Source: Alkalimonas sp. (lineage in GTDB: Bacteria; Pseudomonadota; Gammaproteobacteria; Enterobacterales; Alteromonadaceae). From it: a stretch of DNA of 52,150 nt. The stretch is taken from NCBI RefSeq assembly GCF_020831925.1, contig NZ_JAFIFQ010000026.1, positions 1 through 52,150 of the forward strand. Direction: 5' to 3'. Shown piece after piece: positions 25,938-36,221 of the stretch (within the stretch, counting starts at the first letter, position 1; every line of letters begins with the position of its first letter). The notes beneath the pieces were generated by a model. The model was not told the DNA's origin. It saw nothing but the letters and a program-made list of their open reading frames with translations, and did no database searches. The position numbers were made by a program, and so were the translations under genes.

Positions 25938-26395
25938 AAGGCCGCCTGCAGTCGTAATGACATAACGCCACTCGTTTTCCCACAAGCGGCGTTATCAGCG
26001 GTTTGAGTCAACAACTGCCGGCCATGCCAATACACCACAAACTCAGTACCAGCAGCATGCTGTTGGCTGCAATAGCCCCCTTGCGCCAAAGCGCCAGAGC
26101 TTTCCCACCATTGCTGCTGCCATTGCTGATGCAACCAGCTGGCCAAAGACTCTGGCGGACAGGGGTTATCGTTATTGCATTCAGGCGAAGGGGTAGTCTG
26201 GCTAAAACTATAGCCAGTTGCTTGCATCCGATTTACCCAGTCTGCTGCCATGGCTGCCGCCTGGGTACGTTGCGTTGCTTCAGTCACAATTTGGCGGGCT
26301 TGTAGCTGGCCTGCTAAAGCTCCTAACACGGAGACTTTAAGCAGTAACACAGCCAGTAATACTTCAAGTAAGCTGATTCCTTGTTGTAATCGCAT
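25934..26395 (-). CDS. second PilV-type minor pilin
   Basis: A 153-residue PilV-like protein opening the second cluster. Leader MRLQQG, then ISLLEVLLAVLLLKVSVLGALAGQLQARQ: the LLEV at +3 to +6 is typical of PilV. It has five cysteines (SPEC, NPC, GYCSQ, AACGK). The ATG at 26395 is 81 bases beyond the stop of the first cluster's pilE. An AT-rich gap with no clear hairpin separates them, so read-through from the first operon is possible. Confidence 0.84.
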   Translation of the reverse strand: MRLQQGISLLEVLLAVLLLKVSVLGALAGQLQARQIVTEATQRTQAAAMAADWVNRMQATGYSFSQTTPSPECNNDNPCPPESLASWLHQQWQQQWWESSGALAQGGYCSQQHAAGTEFVVYWHGRQLLTQTADNAACGKTSGVMSLRLQAAL

Positions 26396-26476
26396 GTCCT
26401 TATGCTCAATAGTCAACCAACATTAACTATAAAATTACAACAAAAAATCAAAAGATCAATGTTTATATTTATCTTT

Positions 26477-26896
26477 TTACCAACATTGTTGTACTACCGC
26501 AGGATCCATACCGCCCGCTGCACCACGTTGGCCAGCCTGATTCAATGTCAGGGTACCGCAATTATCACTTGCCTGTGGTCCTTGAGGTATCGCAGACAAC
26601 CGATAAGTACGGGTTCCAAGCTCAGTCAAGGTATACGAGTATCGGGCCGCTGTGTCCGTTCGACATTGAGCATTAGGCAAAGCAGCACCGGCATAGGTCA
26701 TGTTGGTGGTGTAATGTCGTTCCATAAAATGCGATAACTCATACAGGCAACCAGATGCTGCAGTACGATTCGAGCGCTCAACATGAGCCTGGTATGCCGG
26801 GTAAGCAATAGTGCCAAGTATGCCGATAATCGCAACTGCAATCATCAGTTCCACCAAGGTGATACCCCGCTGATAGCTCAATGATCTTGTATTCAA
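26477..26896 (-). CDS. pilE: PilE-type minor pilin of the first cluster
   Basis: A 139-residue minor pilin. Leader [11 protein letters not shown], then [33 protein letters not shown], the PilE pattern, with Glu+5. The end has [15 protein letters not shown] and VVQQCW, giving the terminal disulfide. The start is a TTG at 26896 overlapping the pilY1 stop (TTGA); no ATG is available in frame, and GGGAG lies eight bases upstream. A TTG start coupled to pilY1 should keep its level low relative to the genes before it. Confidence 0.9.
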   Translation of the reverse strand: MNTRSLSYQRGITLVELMIAVAIIGILGTIAYPAYQAHVERSNRTAASGCLYELSHFMERHYTTNMTYAGAALPNAQCRTDTAARYSYTLTELGTRTYRLSAIPQGPQASDNCGTLTLNQAGQRGAAGGMDPAVVQQCW

Positions 26897-29800
26897 TTCA
26901 TCATCTCCCGCCAGGACACCCGGCCTCTACGCACACCAGAGCTAGTTAACATAGACTCAATACTGGTATCGGTTAAACCAACCACCATTTCATCTCCCAT
27001 AAAGAGTGGCTCGCCAGGCATGCTGCTAAAACCAACGCCACTGACTGGTACATCACCATGCATCATATCGCCATCATCCACGCTGCCATCCTGATTCACA
27101 TCAAAGAAGTTGCGCGCCAGCCGTCCACCTTTAAAGGGGTCAATGGCCATGACAAAACCAGAGCCACCCGGATTACAGATATCTGTATCAGGAATAATGG
27201 AGTTCACCACCAAAGCCCGGCCAATAATTTTAGGTTGATTTACAATACGCTCACCTTCTTTTTGGCCATTGACCATCAAATCAATATACCAACCTTTGTT
27301 GGTAACGGTGTCACCGGATTCAATAGCCCGGACCTGACGGCCACTGGCAAGACTTTGCTCGGTTATTTTTCGCTCCGTTAACTGAGCCCGGCTGGTGATA
27401 CGGCCATCATCAATCAGACCATACCAGCTTTGAACATCGGTACTGGCTGGATCATCGTTACTCAAATAGCTGCCGGTGCCAAAAAAGACCCAACGTTTGC
27501 CTGTATCGGGATCCGCCGCGACGGATATGCCGCCTAAGATATTCTGCCGTATACCTTCGTCATTTTCAGCGCTAAATAAGGGCCGTGGTGAGCTGCCTTG
27601 ACGATAGTACGAGTCCCATTGGCCCACATTGCTGTGATTCAGATCAAATTTCCAAACATTACCTTGATAATCGCCGGCAAACACATAATTGACGTTGCCA
27701 TCGTTATCATCATCCCAGGTTTCCACTTGGCTAAGGCCATTGGATAAAGTGCGGCCACTAGCATCCAAACTATTTTGCCCAACTCCAGTATCAATGAACT
27801 TGATTAGAGAGCCATTTTGAATGTTGATTAAGAATAAACCTGCCTTATGATTATTGCTGTTGTAGCCATTACCTGTAATCACCGCCCAATTGCCATTTTT
27901 GAGACGCCCTACCACAGGCTTACCCACCATAGTCCCTAAGCGCGCATCTGAAAACTCCCACATCACCTGAGGATCTGCCGGGTTGGTTACATCCAATGCA
28001 AACAACATATTACCACCGCGTCCCAGACTGCCCACCAAGACGGAACGCCACTCACCACCAATAAATACGTCTGTCACACTAGCATTTCCATCGACATAGT
28101 ATTCATGCAGATACTCAGGATCTGCCAGTGCAGCAAGCTTTGGCAGCAGTTGTGAAGGAATATAAGCAAACAACTCCTCACCATTTATGGCTGAGAATGC
28201 GTGCAACATACCGCTATTTGAGCCAACAAAGACGACAGGATGACGATCCTTTTTATCCCGGATAAAGTTCCGGTAAGAATTCAGCTCATCCCATTGGAAA
28301 CGATCGTAAAATCGATTCTCAGGCTCTGCTACATAGACGGGTGAGGAATGGGCAATATCACCCAAAATGGAGCTGCGATTACGGAATTTATAAACGGCAT
28401 GATTGACACTGGCCTCTTTTGAACGATCACCCCGTATAAAATCGACTAAAGCTTCTGACTGCAACCAACCTTTTTGAGTTGGGTTCAAGTTATCCCAGGT
28501 AAAAGGTTTTTGATTGCCAGCATCGAAAAACTGGATATTACGGCCTGCCCAATTCCTACTATTTAAAGGCTCTGAAACCTTCCATTTGGGCTCTGAGCCT
28601 ATATCGTCAGCATCAAAACCCCATAGGTCCCCAGACCAGTCGCCAGAACGGAACCGCCCCTGAAACACCATTTGATCGGTTTCAAGCGAGGTGGTGGTAC
28701 CGGCTAAATTTGAAGCAGAGCCAACACGATCAACAATATTATTTAAGGTACGTGTCAACTCACGGGCAAAGGTATCTGGATCATTGGCACTGAAAAAGCC
28801 ACCACGACTGTTCACAGCGGCATGCAGCATATCATCAATCTTTGCATTCAAAGCACCATCAGCTGCCGGATTAGGCCAAATAATGCTGGCGCCGGTTGCA
28901 ATAGCATCGAATGCTGTTTTAGGATCAATATCCCCCTGCACCCCAAGACCAACCGTGTAGGTCACCATGTGCTGCCAAAAAGCAGGGTTAATGGTATCGT
29001 TTGGGGTAGGCACCCGGTTATCCAAATCTGGACGTAAGTCATTTTTCCAATACTTCATAGCAACATCGGCCAGCGTATCGGAAAAACCGTCACTAAATGG
29101 TGCTTTTGCCTTGTACTGATAGGTGGTGCCATCAGGACGGCTGTGAATAGGGCCGTCCGTGTTGTCCTGGTTGCCAATATTAGAGGGTGTTGCCCCATTC
29201 CAATACCCATCCGACATCAAAATACTAAAGCTTTGACGGCAGGTGAGATGCTCTATGGTTGGTTCAGTACCAAAACCTGGGTTTAACCCCCATGGGCCAC
29301 GACTATCAGTTCTCGAAAAGTACTGGCCAGCACCATCCAATGCCAACCGAAGTGGAGTGCCCTGAGCAGGAATGGCCCTGTTGTAGAGCTCATGAAAAAA
29401 CGCATCCCTGTCAGCGCCGGCAAAACGCCGCACTCCCCGAACCACTGTTCGTGTCGATACCCCGTCAATGGAAGAGCTGCCTTTATTGATGGTGCCATAA
29501 CCAACGCGCAGATTCTCTCCCTGAGCTGAAAAGGCACGACCTATACCTCCCCGGGACGCGAAAATCCGGTTACGGTGGTAAGTATACCAATTCGCAAAGT
29601 TCTGAATTTCCTCTTCGTAGGTACAAGCATTGGCAACGGCACAATCGGGACGATTACGGGTACTATCGGCATGTACGACCTCACGGCCATGTCCCGAAAA
29701 TGGCGCATTCGCTGGACGAATTTCAACCCGCTCGTAACTAGTTTCCAACCACAAATTACCACTGCCGTTGTAGTGGTAATAGACCGCGGGGAAAAAAGTC

Positions 29801-30333
29801 TGGCTTTCATTGGTATGAGTGCCGTTTTCATTGATCCAATTCGCAGACTGAGTATTGTTTGCGGTCAAATTCCGGGTCCCAAAGCCTCCCAGAGGGTGGT
29901 TGGGGGCTGCAGCAGCTGTGGAATTGGCCATCAAAGTGCCATCTGAATTTGACCACGGCTGATAAGTAAAGGCTGGGTTGTAATACATGGTGTTGTTGTG
30001 CGGAGAGCGAAAGTGCGCCGCTGTATTTCCGGTAAAGCGCACTACCCGGGTGTTGTTGTAATCCCCAGAACCAAAGAGCCCAGCCACGCGCGGAAACATC
30101 CACATAGCATATTGATTGTTTAGATTAGTACCAAAATGGGTCGTCAACTGATCTGGCATGGTTTCCCACATCATTGAACCTGAGTCATCAATGATAAACA
30201 AGATGTTTGGTTCTACCGCGCTCCCGGTTTGCAGAGGCATATTGGAAATCGCTACCGAAGCTTCAGCAACCGATAACCCCAATCCAAGGCTTGCAATAAG
30301 GCAGTACAACTGACTGGATTTTAACTTGGCCAT
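26893..30333 (-). CDS. pilY1: PilY1, calcium-binding type IV pilus tip adhesin
   Basis: A 1146-residue secreted pilus-associated adhesin that, with the minor pilins, primes pilus assembly and adheres to surfaces. The signal peptide ends near AEASVA. A von Willebrand A-like domain holds the MIDAS motif DDSGSM at residues 49-54. The C-terminal half is the PilY1 beta-propeller ([58 protein letters not shown]). Two calcium-type loops occur, [10 protein letters not shown] near 870 and [13 protein letters not shown] near 1080. The length is normal for PilY1. AGGAG precedes the ATG. Confidence 0.96.
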   Translation of the reverse strand: MAKLKSSQLYCLIASLGLGLSVAEASVAISNMPLQTGSAVEPNILFIIDDSGSMMWETMPDQLTTHFGTNLNNQYAMWMFPRVAGLFGSGDYNNTRVVRFTGNTAAHFRSPHNNTMYYNPAFTYQPWSNSDGTLMANSTAAAAPNHPLGGFGTRNLTANNTQSANWINENGTHTNESQTFFPAVYYHYNGSGNLWLETSYERVEIRPANAPFSGHGREVVHADSTRNRPDCAVANACTYEEEIQNFANWYTYHRNRIFASRGGIGRAFSAQGENLRVGYGTINKGSSSIDGVSTRTVVRGVRRFAGADRDAFFHELYNRAIPAQGTPLRLALDGAGQYFSRTDSRGPWGLNPGFGTEPTIEHLTCRQSFSILMSDGYWNGATPSNIGNQDNTDGPIHSRPDGTTYQYKAKAPFSDGFSDTLADVAMKYWKNDLRPDLDNRVPTPNDTINPAFWQHMVTYTVGLGVQGDIDPKTAFDAIATGASIIWPNPAADGALNAKIDDMLHAAVNSRGGFFSANDPDTFARELTRTLNNIVDRVGSASNLAGTTTSLETDQMVFQGRFRSGDWSGDLWGFDADDIGSEPKWKVSEPLNSRNWAGRNIQFFDAGNQKPFTWDNLNPTQKGWLQSEALVDFIRGDRSKEASVNHAVYKFRNRSSILGDIAHSSPVYVAEPENRFYDRFQWDELNSYRNFIRDKKDRHPVVFVGSNSGMLHAFSAINGEELFAYIPSQLLPKLAALADPEYLHEYYVDGNASVTDVFIGGEWRSVLVGSLGRGGNMLFALDVTNPADPQVMWEFSDARLGTMVGKPVVGRLKNGNWAVITGNGYNSNNHKAGLFLINIQNGSLIKFIDTGVGQNSLDASGRTLSNGLSQVETWDDDNDGNVNYVFAGDYQGNVWKFDLNHSNVGQWDSYYRQGSSPRPLFSAENDEGIRQNILGGISVAADPDTGKRWVFFGTGSYLSNDDPASTDVQSWYGLIDDGRITSRAQLTERKITEQSLASGRQVRAIESGDTVTNKGWYIDLMVNGQKEGERIVNQPKIIGRALVVNSIIPDTDICNPGGSGFVMAIDPFKGGRLARNFFDVNQDGSVDDGDMMHGDVPVSGVGFSSMPGEPLFMGDEMVVGLTDTSIESMLTSSGVRRGRVSWREMMN

Positions 30334-30351
30334 TTCTAGCTCCTGTATTCG

Positions 30352-30870
30352 TTAGCGCCGAAACAATACTTGCAGCATGATGCCAGCACGATCGGCTCCG
30401 GCACTTCGTGCCGTAATGCGGTAAGTTTGTGATAAACAACCTGGAGGAATGGTAGAGCCACGCGCACAATCTGGTGGATCTGGCCAACGTCCCATATCTT
30501 CAATAATAAACTCAGCATCCAGTTGCAATCCGCCAAATGCTAAATCCGCGGCCTGCCACTGGGTTGCAGCATCGCGCCAGCGCGGCAGGTCATTTGGGTC
30601 TGGTTGTGGATAGCGGCCCATAAGACCGGTAAAGTCATCATGATTGGGGTTATTCATTAGCCATTGCTCGGCCACCCGTATCGCACTTTCGGTCGCTTGA
30701 AACGCCAACTCGCGATCATAGAGGTTGGCACTCATACGCTCTTGCTGACCTGTCCCGCGACTGGCAGCCAGCACAATGATGGTAATCGCCAGCAACAATA
30801 ACAGGCTAACGATTAACGCCATACCCTGCTGTGCCGTGCTATGTGGAAAACGCGTATGGATAGCTTTCAT
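30352..30870 (-). CDS. pilX: PilX-type minor pilin of the first cluster
   Basis: A 172-residue minor pilin. The prepilin site is TAQQG-MALIVSLLLLLAITIIVLAASRGT, with Met at +1 and no Glu+5, as in other PilX. The diagnostic helix QQERMSANLYDRELAFQATESAIRVAE follows. Two Cys (DCARG, GCLSQ) lie near the end. Its ATG overlaps the pilW stop as ATGA; 18 bases separate it from pilY1. Confidence 0.93.
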   Translation of the reverse strand: MKAIHTRFPHSTAQQGMALIVSLLLLLAITIIVLAASRGTGQQERMSANLYDRELAFQATESAIRVAEQWLMNNPNHDDFTGLMGRYPQPDPNDLPRWRDAATQWQAADLAFGGLQLDAEFIIEDMGRWPDPPDCARGSTIPPGCLSQTYRITARSAGADRAGIMLQVLFRR

Positions 30871-31898
30871 AGTACGGGATTCCTTAAAGCCACTTCATGC
30901 ACCAGAGTACGACTCAAACGTTCGCCTCCCTGAGGATTAAGGTGTGGAGCTTCTACCGTTAAATGCACCCGGGTTGAAACCACATCTAACCAGCGATTCA
31001 AAGGAACCGCCCCGGTATCGACAAAATTTGCCGAACCTAGTAGCAGAAATTCAAACTGCAAATCTTGTACGCCTTCAATCACCTCTTCTCTAATTACAAC
31101 ACCACGCTCAACCCAGGTGCGGTATAGAGAGCGACCACCTGTTTCAGGCCGGCCGTTGTTACCTACAAACCAGGAGACAGATTCAAATTTTGACAAGACG
31201 GCGTTAGGTGGAAAAACATAGGCCGAACCTGAGGCCGCGCTGCAGCTGGTAGGCCCAGGAAAGCCTAGTCGATTGGTACAGTTACCGGGCGAAACCGTTC
31301 CCCCGGTATTATGAATCACATTAGTACCACCAGATCCGGTTATATTGGATACCTGAAAAATAGTCGATTGTGACTGATCACACACCATAATAATGTCGCC
31401 CTGAGCAATATTGGCACCTGGGGCTATTCGGAAGCTTGCATTTACGCCAGACGGTACATGCTCAATCGCAATGGCTTCATCGCCATCACTGAGAGAATAC
31501 ATCATCTGAATCGCAGAGGTTCCTTGCACCCTATCCCCAATCGCATCTCCAAAAGCAACACCTGGATGAGTAGCATCCCCATCATAAGCAATAAAGTTAC
31601 TTCCCCCCCAGTCGGCCCACCAAGCGTTGCCTGCAAGAACGTTAACTACTCGACCATTGTTGGTACAACCTGAGCTGCCAGCATTGCGTATGTCTCTGGT
31701 AAGTAATTGAAAACCGACGCGAAAACCATCCTGCATCCGGTTGAGGCTGTCATTGACACGGTACGTTTGCTGCGCCGATAGAAAAACCCCAGTGACACCA
31801 CCTACCAAAATCAGCCCTAATAGCATAGCAATCATCAGCTCGACCAAAGTCAGGCCACTTTGGCTTTTTACTGCATCGAATGAGCTCGCTCTTTTCAT
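30867..31898 (-). CDS. pilW: PilW-type minor pilin of the first cluster
   Basis: A 343-residue minor pilin. Leader MKRASSFDAVKSQSG, then [26 protein letters not shown]; next the PilW signature SLNRMQDGFRVGFQLLTRDIRNAGSSGC. The end VEAPHLNPQGGERLSRTLVHEVALRN is also typical. ATGA overlaps join it to pilV upstream and pilX downstream. Confidence 0.93.
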   Translation of the reverse strand: MKRASSFDAVKSQSGLTLVELMIAMLLGLILVGGVTGVFLSAQQTYRVNDSLNRMQDGFRVGFQLLTRDIRNAGSSGCTNNGRVVNVLAGNAWWADWGGSNFIAYDGDATHPGVAFGDAIGDRVQGTSAIQMMYSLSDGDEAIAIEHVPSGVNASFRIAPGANIAQGDIIMVCDQSQSTIFQVSNITGSGGTNVIHNTGGTVSPGNCTNRLGFPGPTSCSAASGSAYVFPPNAVLSKFESVSWFVGNNGRPETGGRSLYRTWVERGVVIREEVIEGVQDLQFEFLLLGSANFVDTGAVPLNRWLDVVSTRVHLTVEAPHLNPQGGERLSRTLVHEVALRNPVL

Positions 31899-32314
31899 AG
31901 TACCACCGCCGTTCGGATCAGGGTTTCTGTCGTATCAGACTGACGTTCATCTTTCCAACTAATTTCCACCACATAGCGATCCGTGTTAAATACGATGGAG
32001 CACTGAACGCTATCACCGAGCTCTTGCTTTAGCCGGGTTACCCAGTGTGTCAGCTGTTCTGCAATCAAACCACCGGATGCAGGGCTGCAATCACTCATCG
32101 CATAAGCACCCGGTGCTGCATTAGGATTCGCCCGAATACTCTCAATTACGGAGTCAACCATTACGATTGCCATGGTTCTCTCGTAGGAGTTCTGGGTGTT
32201 TCGGACTGAGCTCGCCTGTAAAGCCGCAACTCCAAGTAAGCCAATACCCAAGACCAACATGGCAATCATGACTTCCAGTAAACTGACGCCACTCTGAAAT
32301 TTTTTGCACTGCAT
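31895..32314 (-). CDS. pilV: PilV-type minor pilin of the first cluster
   Basis: A 139-residue minor pilin. Leader MQCKKFQSG, then VSLLEVMIAMLVLGIGLLGVAALQ, the PilV pattern, and RNTQNSYERTMAIVMVDSVIESIRANP. The ATG at 32314 is chosen, since the frame open upstream gives no pilin sequence and overlaps fimT. GGAGCG lies seven bases before it. Confidence 0.92.
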   Translation of the reverse strand: MQCKKFQSGVSLLEVMIAMLVLGIGLLGVAALQASSVRNTQNSYERTMAIVMVDSVIESIRANPNAAPGAYAMSDCSPASGGLIAEQLTHWVTRLKQELGDSVQCSIVFNTDRYVVEISWKDERQSDTTETLIRTAVVL

Positions 32315-32327
32315 GGATATCGCTCCT

Positions 32328-32891
32328 TCAGTTGTCCGGAGTAGCACAGGCAGGGCTACTAGCTGAGGTAACAGTGGCGCGTCCACCAGAAATAAAGCGC
32401 ACATCCCGCGCATTTTGCTCTGGAATACCAGATGGATGACAAACCCGGATGGAGCCACTCAGTAAATTATTGTTACCCGCCTGGCGAATGAATCCCTGAG
32501 CGTTGTAGCGCAAGCTAAAAGCAGCATTGGTTAGGTTAGAGCTTGATAAAGTACGTAACTGACCATGCAACCGACCAGCAGCGATGACGGTAGATGGATC
32601 TGCATTCGCAAATAAGATCCACCCCTGCCAGTTGCCTCCTGCCGGTGCTGAACAACTGGTGCCATCCTGACTATGGCAGAAAATAACATCCGCATTGCGT
32701 CGGATAGCCTCACTGCGCGCATAGCTAAGCGCACTCAGTAATTCATTCGCCTGGCTGGTAAGACGATTGCCATTAATGAGATTGGTAAAAGAAGGGATTG
32801 CAACTGTCAGTACAATCGCCATCACAGCCACAGTGACCATCAACTCAATCAGGGTAAAGCCAGTTTCTTTGCCAGATTCGACAGCAAGCAT
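32328..32891 (-). CDS. fimT: FimT/FimU-type minor pseudopilin of the first cluster
   Basis: A 187-residue GspH/FimT-family minor pilin, first gene of the operon. Leader MLAVESGKETG, then FTLIELMVTVAVMAIVLTVAIPSFTNLI with Glu+5; LSALSYARSEAIRRN is the typical following helix. Four cysteines (IFCHSQDGTSC, RVCHP, PACATP) fit the C-terminal domain. In Pseudomonas the same position holds fimU. The 115-base gap upstream carries the candidate regulator sites. Confidence 0.92.
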   Translation of the reverse strand: MLAVESGKETGFTLIELMVTVAVMAIVLTVAIPSFTNLINGNRLTSQANELLSALSYARSEAIRRNADVIFCHSQDGTSCSAPAGGNWQGWILFANADPSTVIAAGRLHGQLRTLSSSNLTNAAFSLRYNAQGFIRQAGNNNLLSGSIRVCHPSGIPEQNARDVRFISGGRATVTSASSPACATPDN

Positions 32892-32962
32892 AGGCAGTTC
32901 AACGTAGATAATAACGGATGCTATTAGCTTAATAAGTCACTGACAAATTACCAGCTTTAGCA

Positions 32963-32992
32963 GATAAGCGGTGTGACCTGCCGATAAACGGT
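32963..32992 (-). promoter_or_regulatory. two direct repeats fitting a LytTR (AlgR-type) operator
   Basis: On the minus strand ACCGTTTATC (32992-32983) and ACCGCTTATC (32972-32963) are direct repeats 20 bases apart, about two helical turns. The first nine bases of the upstream copy fit the general LytTR pattern (T/A, A/C, C/A, G-T-T, N, A/G, T/G) fully; the second has one mismatch. The upstream copy is also one base from the Pseudomonas AlgR core CCGTTTGTC. The pair lies 72-101 bases before the fimT ATG and next to the 3' end of algR. Confidence 0.55.
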
Positions 32993-33006
32993 TCAGACTT
33001 AGTAGA

Positions 33007-33717
33007 TCACAATGTGGTTTGTTGCAGTAATTGCTTTAGGCGGGTCGCTTCGCGGCGACTCACATCCAGACGTTGCGCACATCCGGCCAGCTCCACCTGA
33101 TAGCCCTGCGTATTTTGATGCAAAGCAACAAAATGCTGGCGATTGATCAAAACTTTACGGTGAATACGCAGTAACTGAGGATAGCGTTGCTCCAATTGAC
33201 GCAGACTTTGCTCCAGCAATGCTTCACCCTGCTCTGAGACCAAACGGACATACTTATCTTCAGCCACCAGATACAGCACAGCAGACAGTGGTACCTGCCG
33301 CAAACAGCCTGCCAGCTGGTAGCTGATGACACTCTCTTTTTGCGTTTCAAGCTGTGCCCGGGTTAACTTACCTATGCGCTGTAGAACCTCGGCCAAAGCG
33401 TCTGCTTCTACCGGCTTCACCAGATAGCCCGCGGCTGCCACTTGCAACGCATCCAGCGCATGCTGTGGATGAGCCGTCACAAACACCAGCGCCGGCGGTA
33501 TTGGCTGTTGTGATAATGCCTTCGCAACCTCAAGACCTGTCAGATTCGGCATTTCAATATCCAGCAGTACCAAATCCGGTTGATGCTGCGCTGATAATTG
33601 CAACGCCTGCTCACCATCTTCCGCCTCACCAACTAACACGAAATCATTGTGGGCAAGCATCAAACGCTTTAGCCTGGCACGCGCCAAAGGCTCATCATCC
33701 ACCAGTAAAAATTTCAT
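33007..33717 (-). CDS. algR: AlgR-type LytTR response regulator
   Basis: A 236-residue DNA-binding response regulator: a receiver domain (about 1-120, acidic pair at 7-8, phospho-acceptor Asp53 in LLDIEMPN, KPVEAD) and a C-terminal LytTR domain (about 135-236, with VRLVSEQGEALLEQSLRQLEQRYPQLLRIHRKVLINR). The order and sequence fit AlgR, which in Pseudomonas aeruginosa directly activates the fimU-pilVWXY1Y2E operon. Its ATG overlaps the kinase stop as ATGA. It lies immediately upstream of the minor pilin operon, on the same strand. Confidence 0.88.
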   Translation of the reverse strand: MKFLLVDDEPLARARLKRLMLAHNDFVLVGEAEDGEQALQLSAQHQPDLVLLDIEMPNLTGLEVAKALSQQPIPPALVFVTAHPQHALDALQVAAAGYLVKPVEADALAEVLQRIGKLTRAQLETQKESVISYQLAGCLRQVPLSAVLYLVAEDKYVRLVSEQGEALLEQSLRQLEQRYPQLLRIHRKVLINRQHFVALHQNTQGYQVELAGCAQRLDVSRREATRLKQLLQQTTL

Positions 33718-34757
33718 GCCACTATCTCCGGCTGATTTTTCGGCAGAACCAGCTTGACACGAAACTCAGCCTCTGTCCTGCTGCAGTGCAGCTTTGCCTG
33801 ATCTTCATAGAGTAAGGCCAGACGTTGGCGAATATTTTCCAGCGCAATACCATTGCCTTTGCTGGATCGGTTCTGCTGTGACAGGGTGTTGGTAATAAGT
33901 AGAGTAACCGCCTGATTACCGGGCACCAGCTCAATGCAAATTTTCCCTCCCTGACGATTTGGCTCAATGCCGTGGTAGATCGCATTTTCCAGTAAAGGCT
34001 GCAGAGTCAGTACTGGCATCATAACCTCAGGTAGCGCTTGACCCAGCTGCCAATGCACTTGTAAACGAGAACCCAGTCGCCAGTGTTCCAGCGATAAATA
34101 CTGACGTGCTAACGCCAATTCGTGCGCTAACGTTGTCTGCCCTCCAGCCTGCATAGCCGCCCGAAATAACGCCGATAAGTCCAACAAAGCCTGCTCCGCA
34201 GCCTTGGGATCCTGATGGATTAATTCAGCCGTTGTATTCAAACTGTTAAACAGGAAGTGAGGTCGGATCCGGGCCTGCAGCGCATCCAGTTCCGCTCTGG
34301 ACTGGGCCGCTATGCGCATGCTACGTTCGGCATGCATCACACTGAATTGAATGGCTAAAAGCCCAACAATGAAGGCAATCAAGGCGTTGGTCAGCATAAA
34401 ATAGAAAGGCGAGGTATAGGATTGCCAACCATGCCCTGTCAAAAACAAAAAAGCCAGAAAGCTGACTAGCAAGGTAAAAGCCAGCAGCACTACCAACACC
34501 AAGACACCTTGCAGCAATGCGCTAAATTGCGTCAACCATGGACGTAATCTGCAAATTAGCGCCATACTGAGCAAGCTTACCCATTGCACGAATAAGCTGA
34601 TCACACCAAGTCGCAACCAAGGGTCACCCGCAGTTCCTGGAGCGAAAGCAAGCACAATGGCCACAGCCTGTGCCAGCACAACCACTGCCAGAATACCTCT
34701 ATTCTGGCAGAATGCTGGTAATAGCATAGGGTTGGATATAGACGGGCTTGGATTCAT
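33714..34757 (-). CDS. algZ: AlgZ/FimS-type sensor histidine kinase
   Basis: A 347-residue inner membrane kinase of the LytS/His_kinase (PF06580) class. Four to five hydrophobic helices lie between residues 22 and 140. The phospho-acceptor is His167 in RIRPHFLFNSLNT. The ATP lid region has LQPLLENAIYHGI (N-box) and GNGIALENIRQRL (G-box). No extracytoplasmic sensor domain is visible, so the signal is sensed within the membrane. Pseudomonas AlgZ has the same plan. Translationally coupled to algR. Confidence 0.87.
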   Translation of the reverse strand: MNPSPSISNPMLLPAFCQNRGILAVVVLAQAVAIVLAFAPGTAGDPWLRLGVISLFVQWVSLLSMALICRLRPWLTQFSALLQGVLVLVVLLAFTLLVSFLAFLFLTGHGWQSYTSPFYFMLTNALIAFIVGLLAIQFSVMHAERSMRIAAQSRAELDALQARIRPHFLFNSLNTTAELIHQDPKAAEQALLDLSALFRAAMQAGGQTTLAHELALARQYLSLEHWRLGSRLQVHWQLGQALPEVMMPVLTLQPLLENAIYHGIEPNRQGGKICIELVPGNQAVTLLITNTLSQQNRSSKGNGIALENIRQRLALLYEDQAKLHCSRTEAEFRVKLVLPKNQPEIVA

Positions 34758-34839
34758 TGCAACACTGCAGTCACTTGGTTTACAACAAACTATAGCGCTG
34801 TCAATGCGTTAACACCAGCTTTGTCTTACTACGAATTGA

Positions 34840-35769
34840 TTACCGCAGCTCTGCAGGAATCGCAAAGACGATGTTTTCCTCACGGCCAGGATGCTCTGTC
34901 ACGGTGCGGCCACCCCAGCTTTGTAGTTTTGCTACCACTTGCTGTACCAATACCTCAGGGGCAGAAGCGCCTGCAGTGACTGCTACCCGCTCCATACCAT
35001 CCAGCCAGCTTTGCTGGATATCATCAGCGGTATCAATCAGGAAAGCTTTGGCGCCCATTTTCTCAGCCAGCTCACGCAGACGATTGGAATTGCTGCTGTT
35101 TTTAGCCCCTACCACCAGTAACAGTTCGGCTTTACCGGCCAGCTCCCGTACCGCATCCTGACGGTTTTGCGTGGCGTAGCAGATGTCGTCTTTGCGCGGC
35201 CCTTCAATATCCGGAAAACGCTGGCGCAGAGCTTCTATCACATCAGCGGTATCATCGACAGATAAGGTGGTCTGGCTACTGAAACACAGCTGCTGTGGAT
35301 TTTTCACTTGCAGCTTTTGCACATCTTCCACCGATTCCACCAGGTAAATACCGCCTTGCGGGTTGTCGTACTGGCCCATGGTGCCTTCCACTTCCGGGTG
35401 GCCGGCATGGCCAATCAGAATGCACTCAATGCCTTTTCGACTGGCCCGGGTGACTTCCATATGCACCTTGGTAACCAGCGGACAGGTGGCATCAAACACT
35501 TTCAGGCCCCGATCTTTGGCCTGTTGACGCACTACTTGCGACACACCGTGGGCACTGAAAATCACAATCTGGCCATCCGGTACTTCATGCAATTCATCAA
35601 CAAAGACGGCACCACGCCGGCGTAGGCCATCCACCACAAACTTGTTGTGCACCACTTCATGGCGGACGTAAATCGGGTGATCGTACAATTCCAGTGCCCG
35701 CTCGACGATGCTGATGGCACGATCGACCCCGGCGCAAAAGCCTCTCGGGTTGGCCAGTAAAATATCCAT
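34840..35769 (-). CDS. ispH: 4-hydroxy-3-methylbut-2-enyl diphosphate reductase
   Basis: Last step of the MEP isoprenoid pathway; a 4Fe-4S enzyme making IPP and DMAPP. The 309-residue protein has the three cluster cysteines in [15 protein letters not shown] and CYATQNRQ, plus HEVVHN and the catalytic TLSVDDT region. The ATG at 35769 overlaps the fkpB stop (TGATG); a GTG one codon earlier is less likely. In Pseudomonas the same order pilE-ispH-fkpB-lspA-ileS is found. Confidence 0.97.
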   Translation of the reverse strand: MDILLANPRGFCAGVDRAISIVERALELYDHPIYVRHEVVHNKFVVDGLRRRGAVFVDELHEVPDGQIVIFSAHGVSQVVRQQAKDRGLKVFDATCPLVTKVHMEVTRASRKGIECILIGHAGHPEVEGTMGQYDNPQGGIYLVESVEDVQKLQVKNPQQLCFSSQTTLSVDDTADVIEALRQRFPDIEGPRKDDICYATQNRQDAVRELAGKAELLLVVGAKNSSNSNRLRELAEKMGAKAFLIDTADDIQQSWLDGMERVAVTAGASAPEVLVQQVVAKLQSWGGRTVTEHPGREENIVFAIPAELR

Positions 35770-36221
35770 CACTGCACCTCCAGAATTTCCAGCTGGAAAG
35801 TCAAGGTCTGACCTGCCAGCGGATGATTAAAATCGACGGTCACCGACTGACCGGCAACCTCGCGGATCAGGCCCGGCAACTCAGAACCATCCGGCATAGT
35901 AAAACCAATGATCATGCCGACTTCGGCCGGGCTGTCACTGCTAAACTTGCTGCGATCCAGGTAGTAAATATTATCCGGATTCGGTTGGCCATAGGCATCC
36001 TCCGGTGCCAGCGTGAACGTCAGCTTGTCACCGGCAACTTTGCCCAGTAATTGGGCTTCAAAAGCTGGGGAGACACTGCCATCACCCATCCGCATGCGGG
36101 CCGGTTTGTTGTGCACCCGGGTACTTTCAGCCGCGCTGCCATCGGACAACGTGATATCCACATGAAAAATCACGGCGCTGTCGGCACTAATCGGTTGTTT
36201 ACCGGGGTTTGGCGTGGTCAT
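35769..36221 (-). CDS. fkpB: FKBP-type peptidyl-prolyl isomerase (SlyD-like, FkpB)
   Basis: A 150-residue cytoplasmic prolyl isomerase and chaperone of the SlpA/FkpB type. It has an FKBP core split by an insert-in-flap domain: [22 protein letters not shown], then [21 protein letters not shown] and [21 protein letters not shown]. No His-rich metal tail as in SlyD. Its start overlaps lspA by 23 bases and its stop overlaps ispH. Confidence 0.93.
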   Translation of the reverse strand: MTTPNPGKQPISADSAVIFHVDITLSDGSAAESTRVHNKPARMRMGDGSVSPAFEAQLLGKVAGDKLTFTLAPEDAYGQPNPDNIYYLDRSKFSSDSPAEVGMIIGFTMPDGSELPGLIREVAGQSVTVDFNHPLAGQTLTFQLEILEVQ

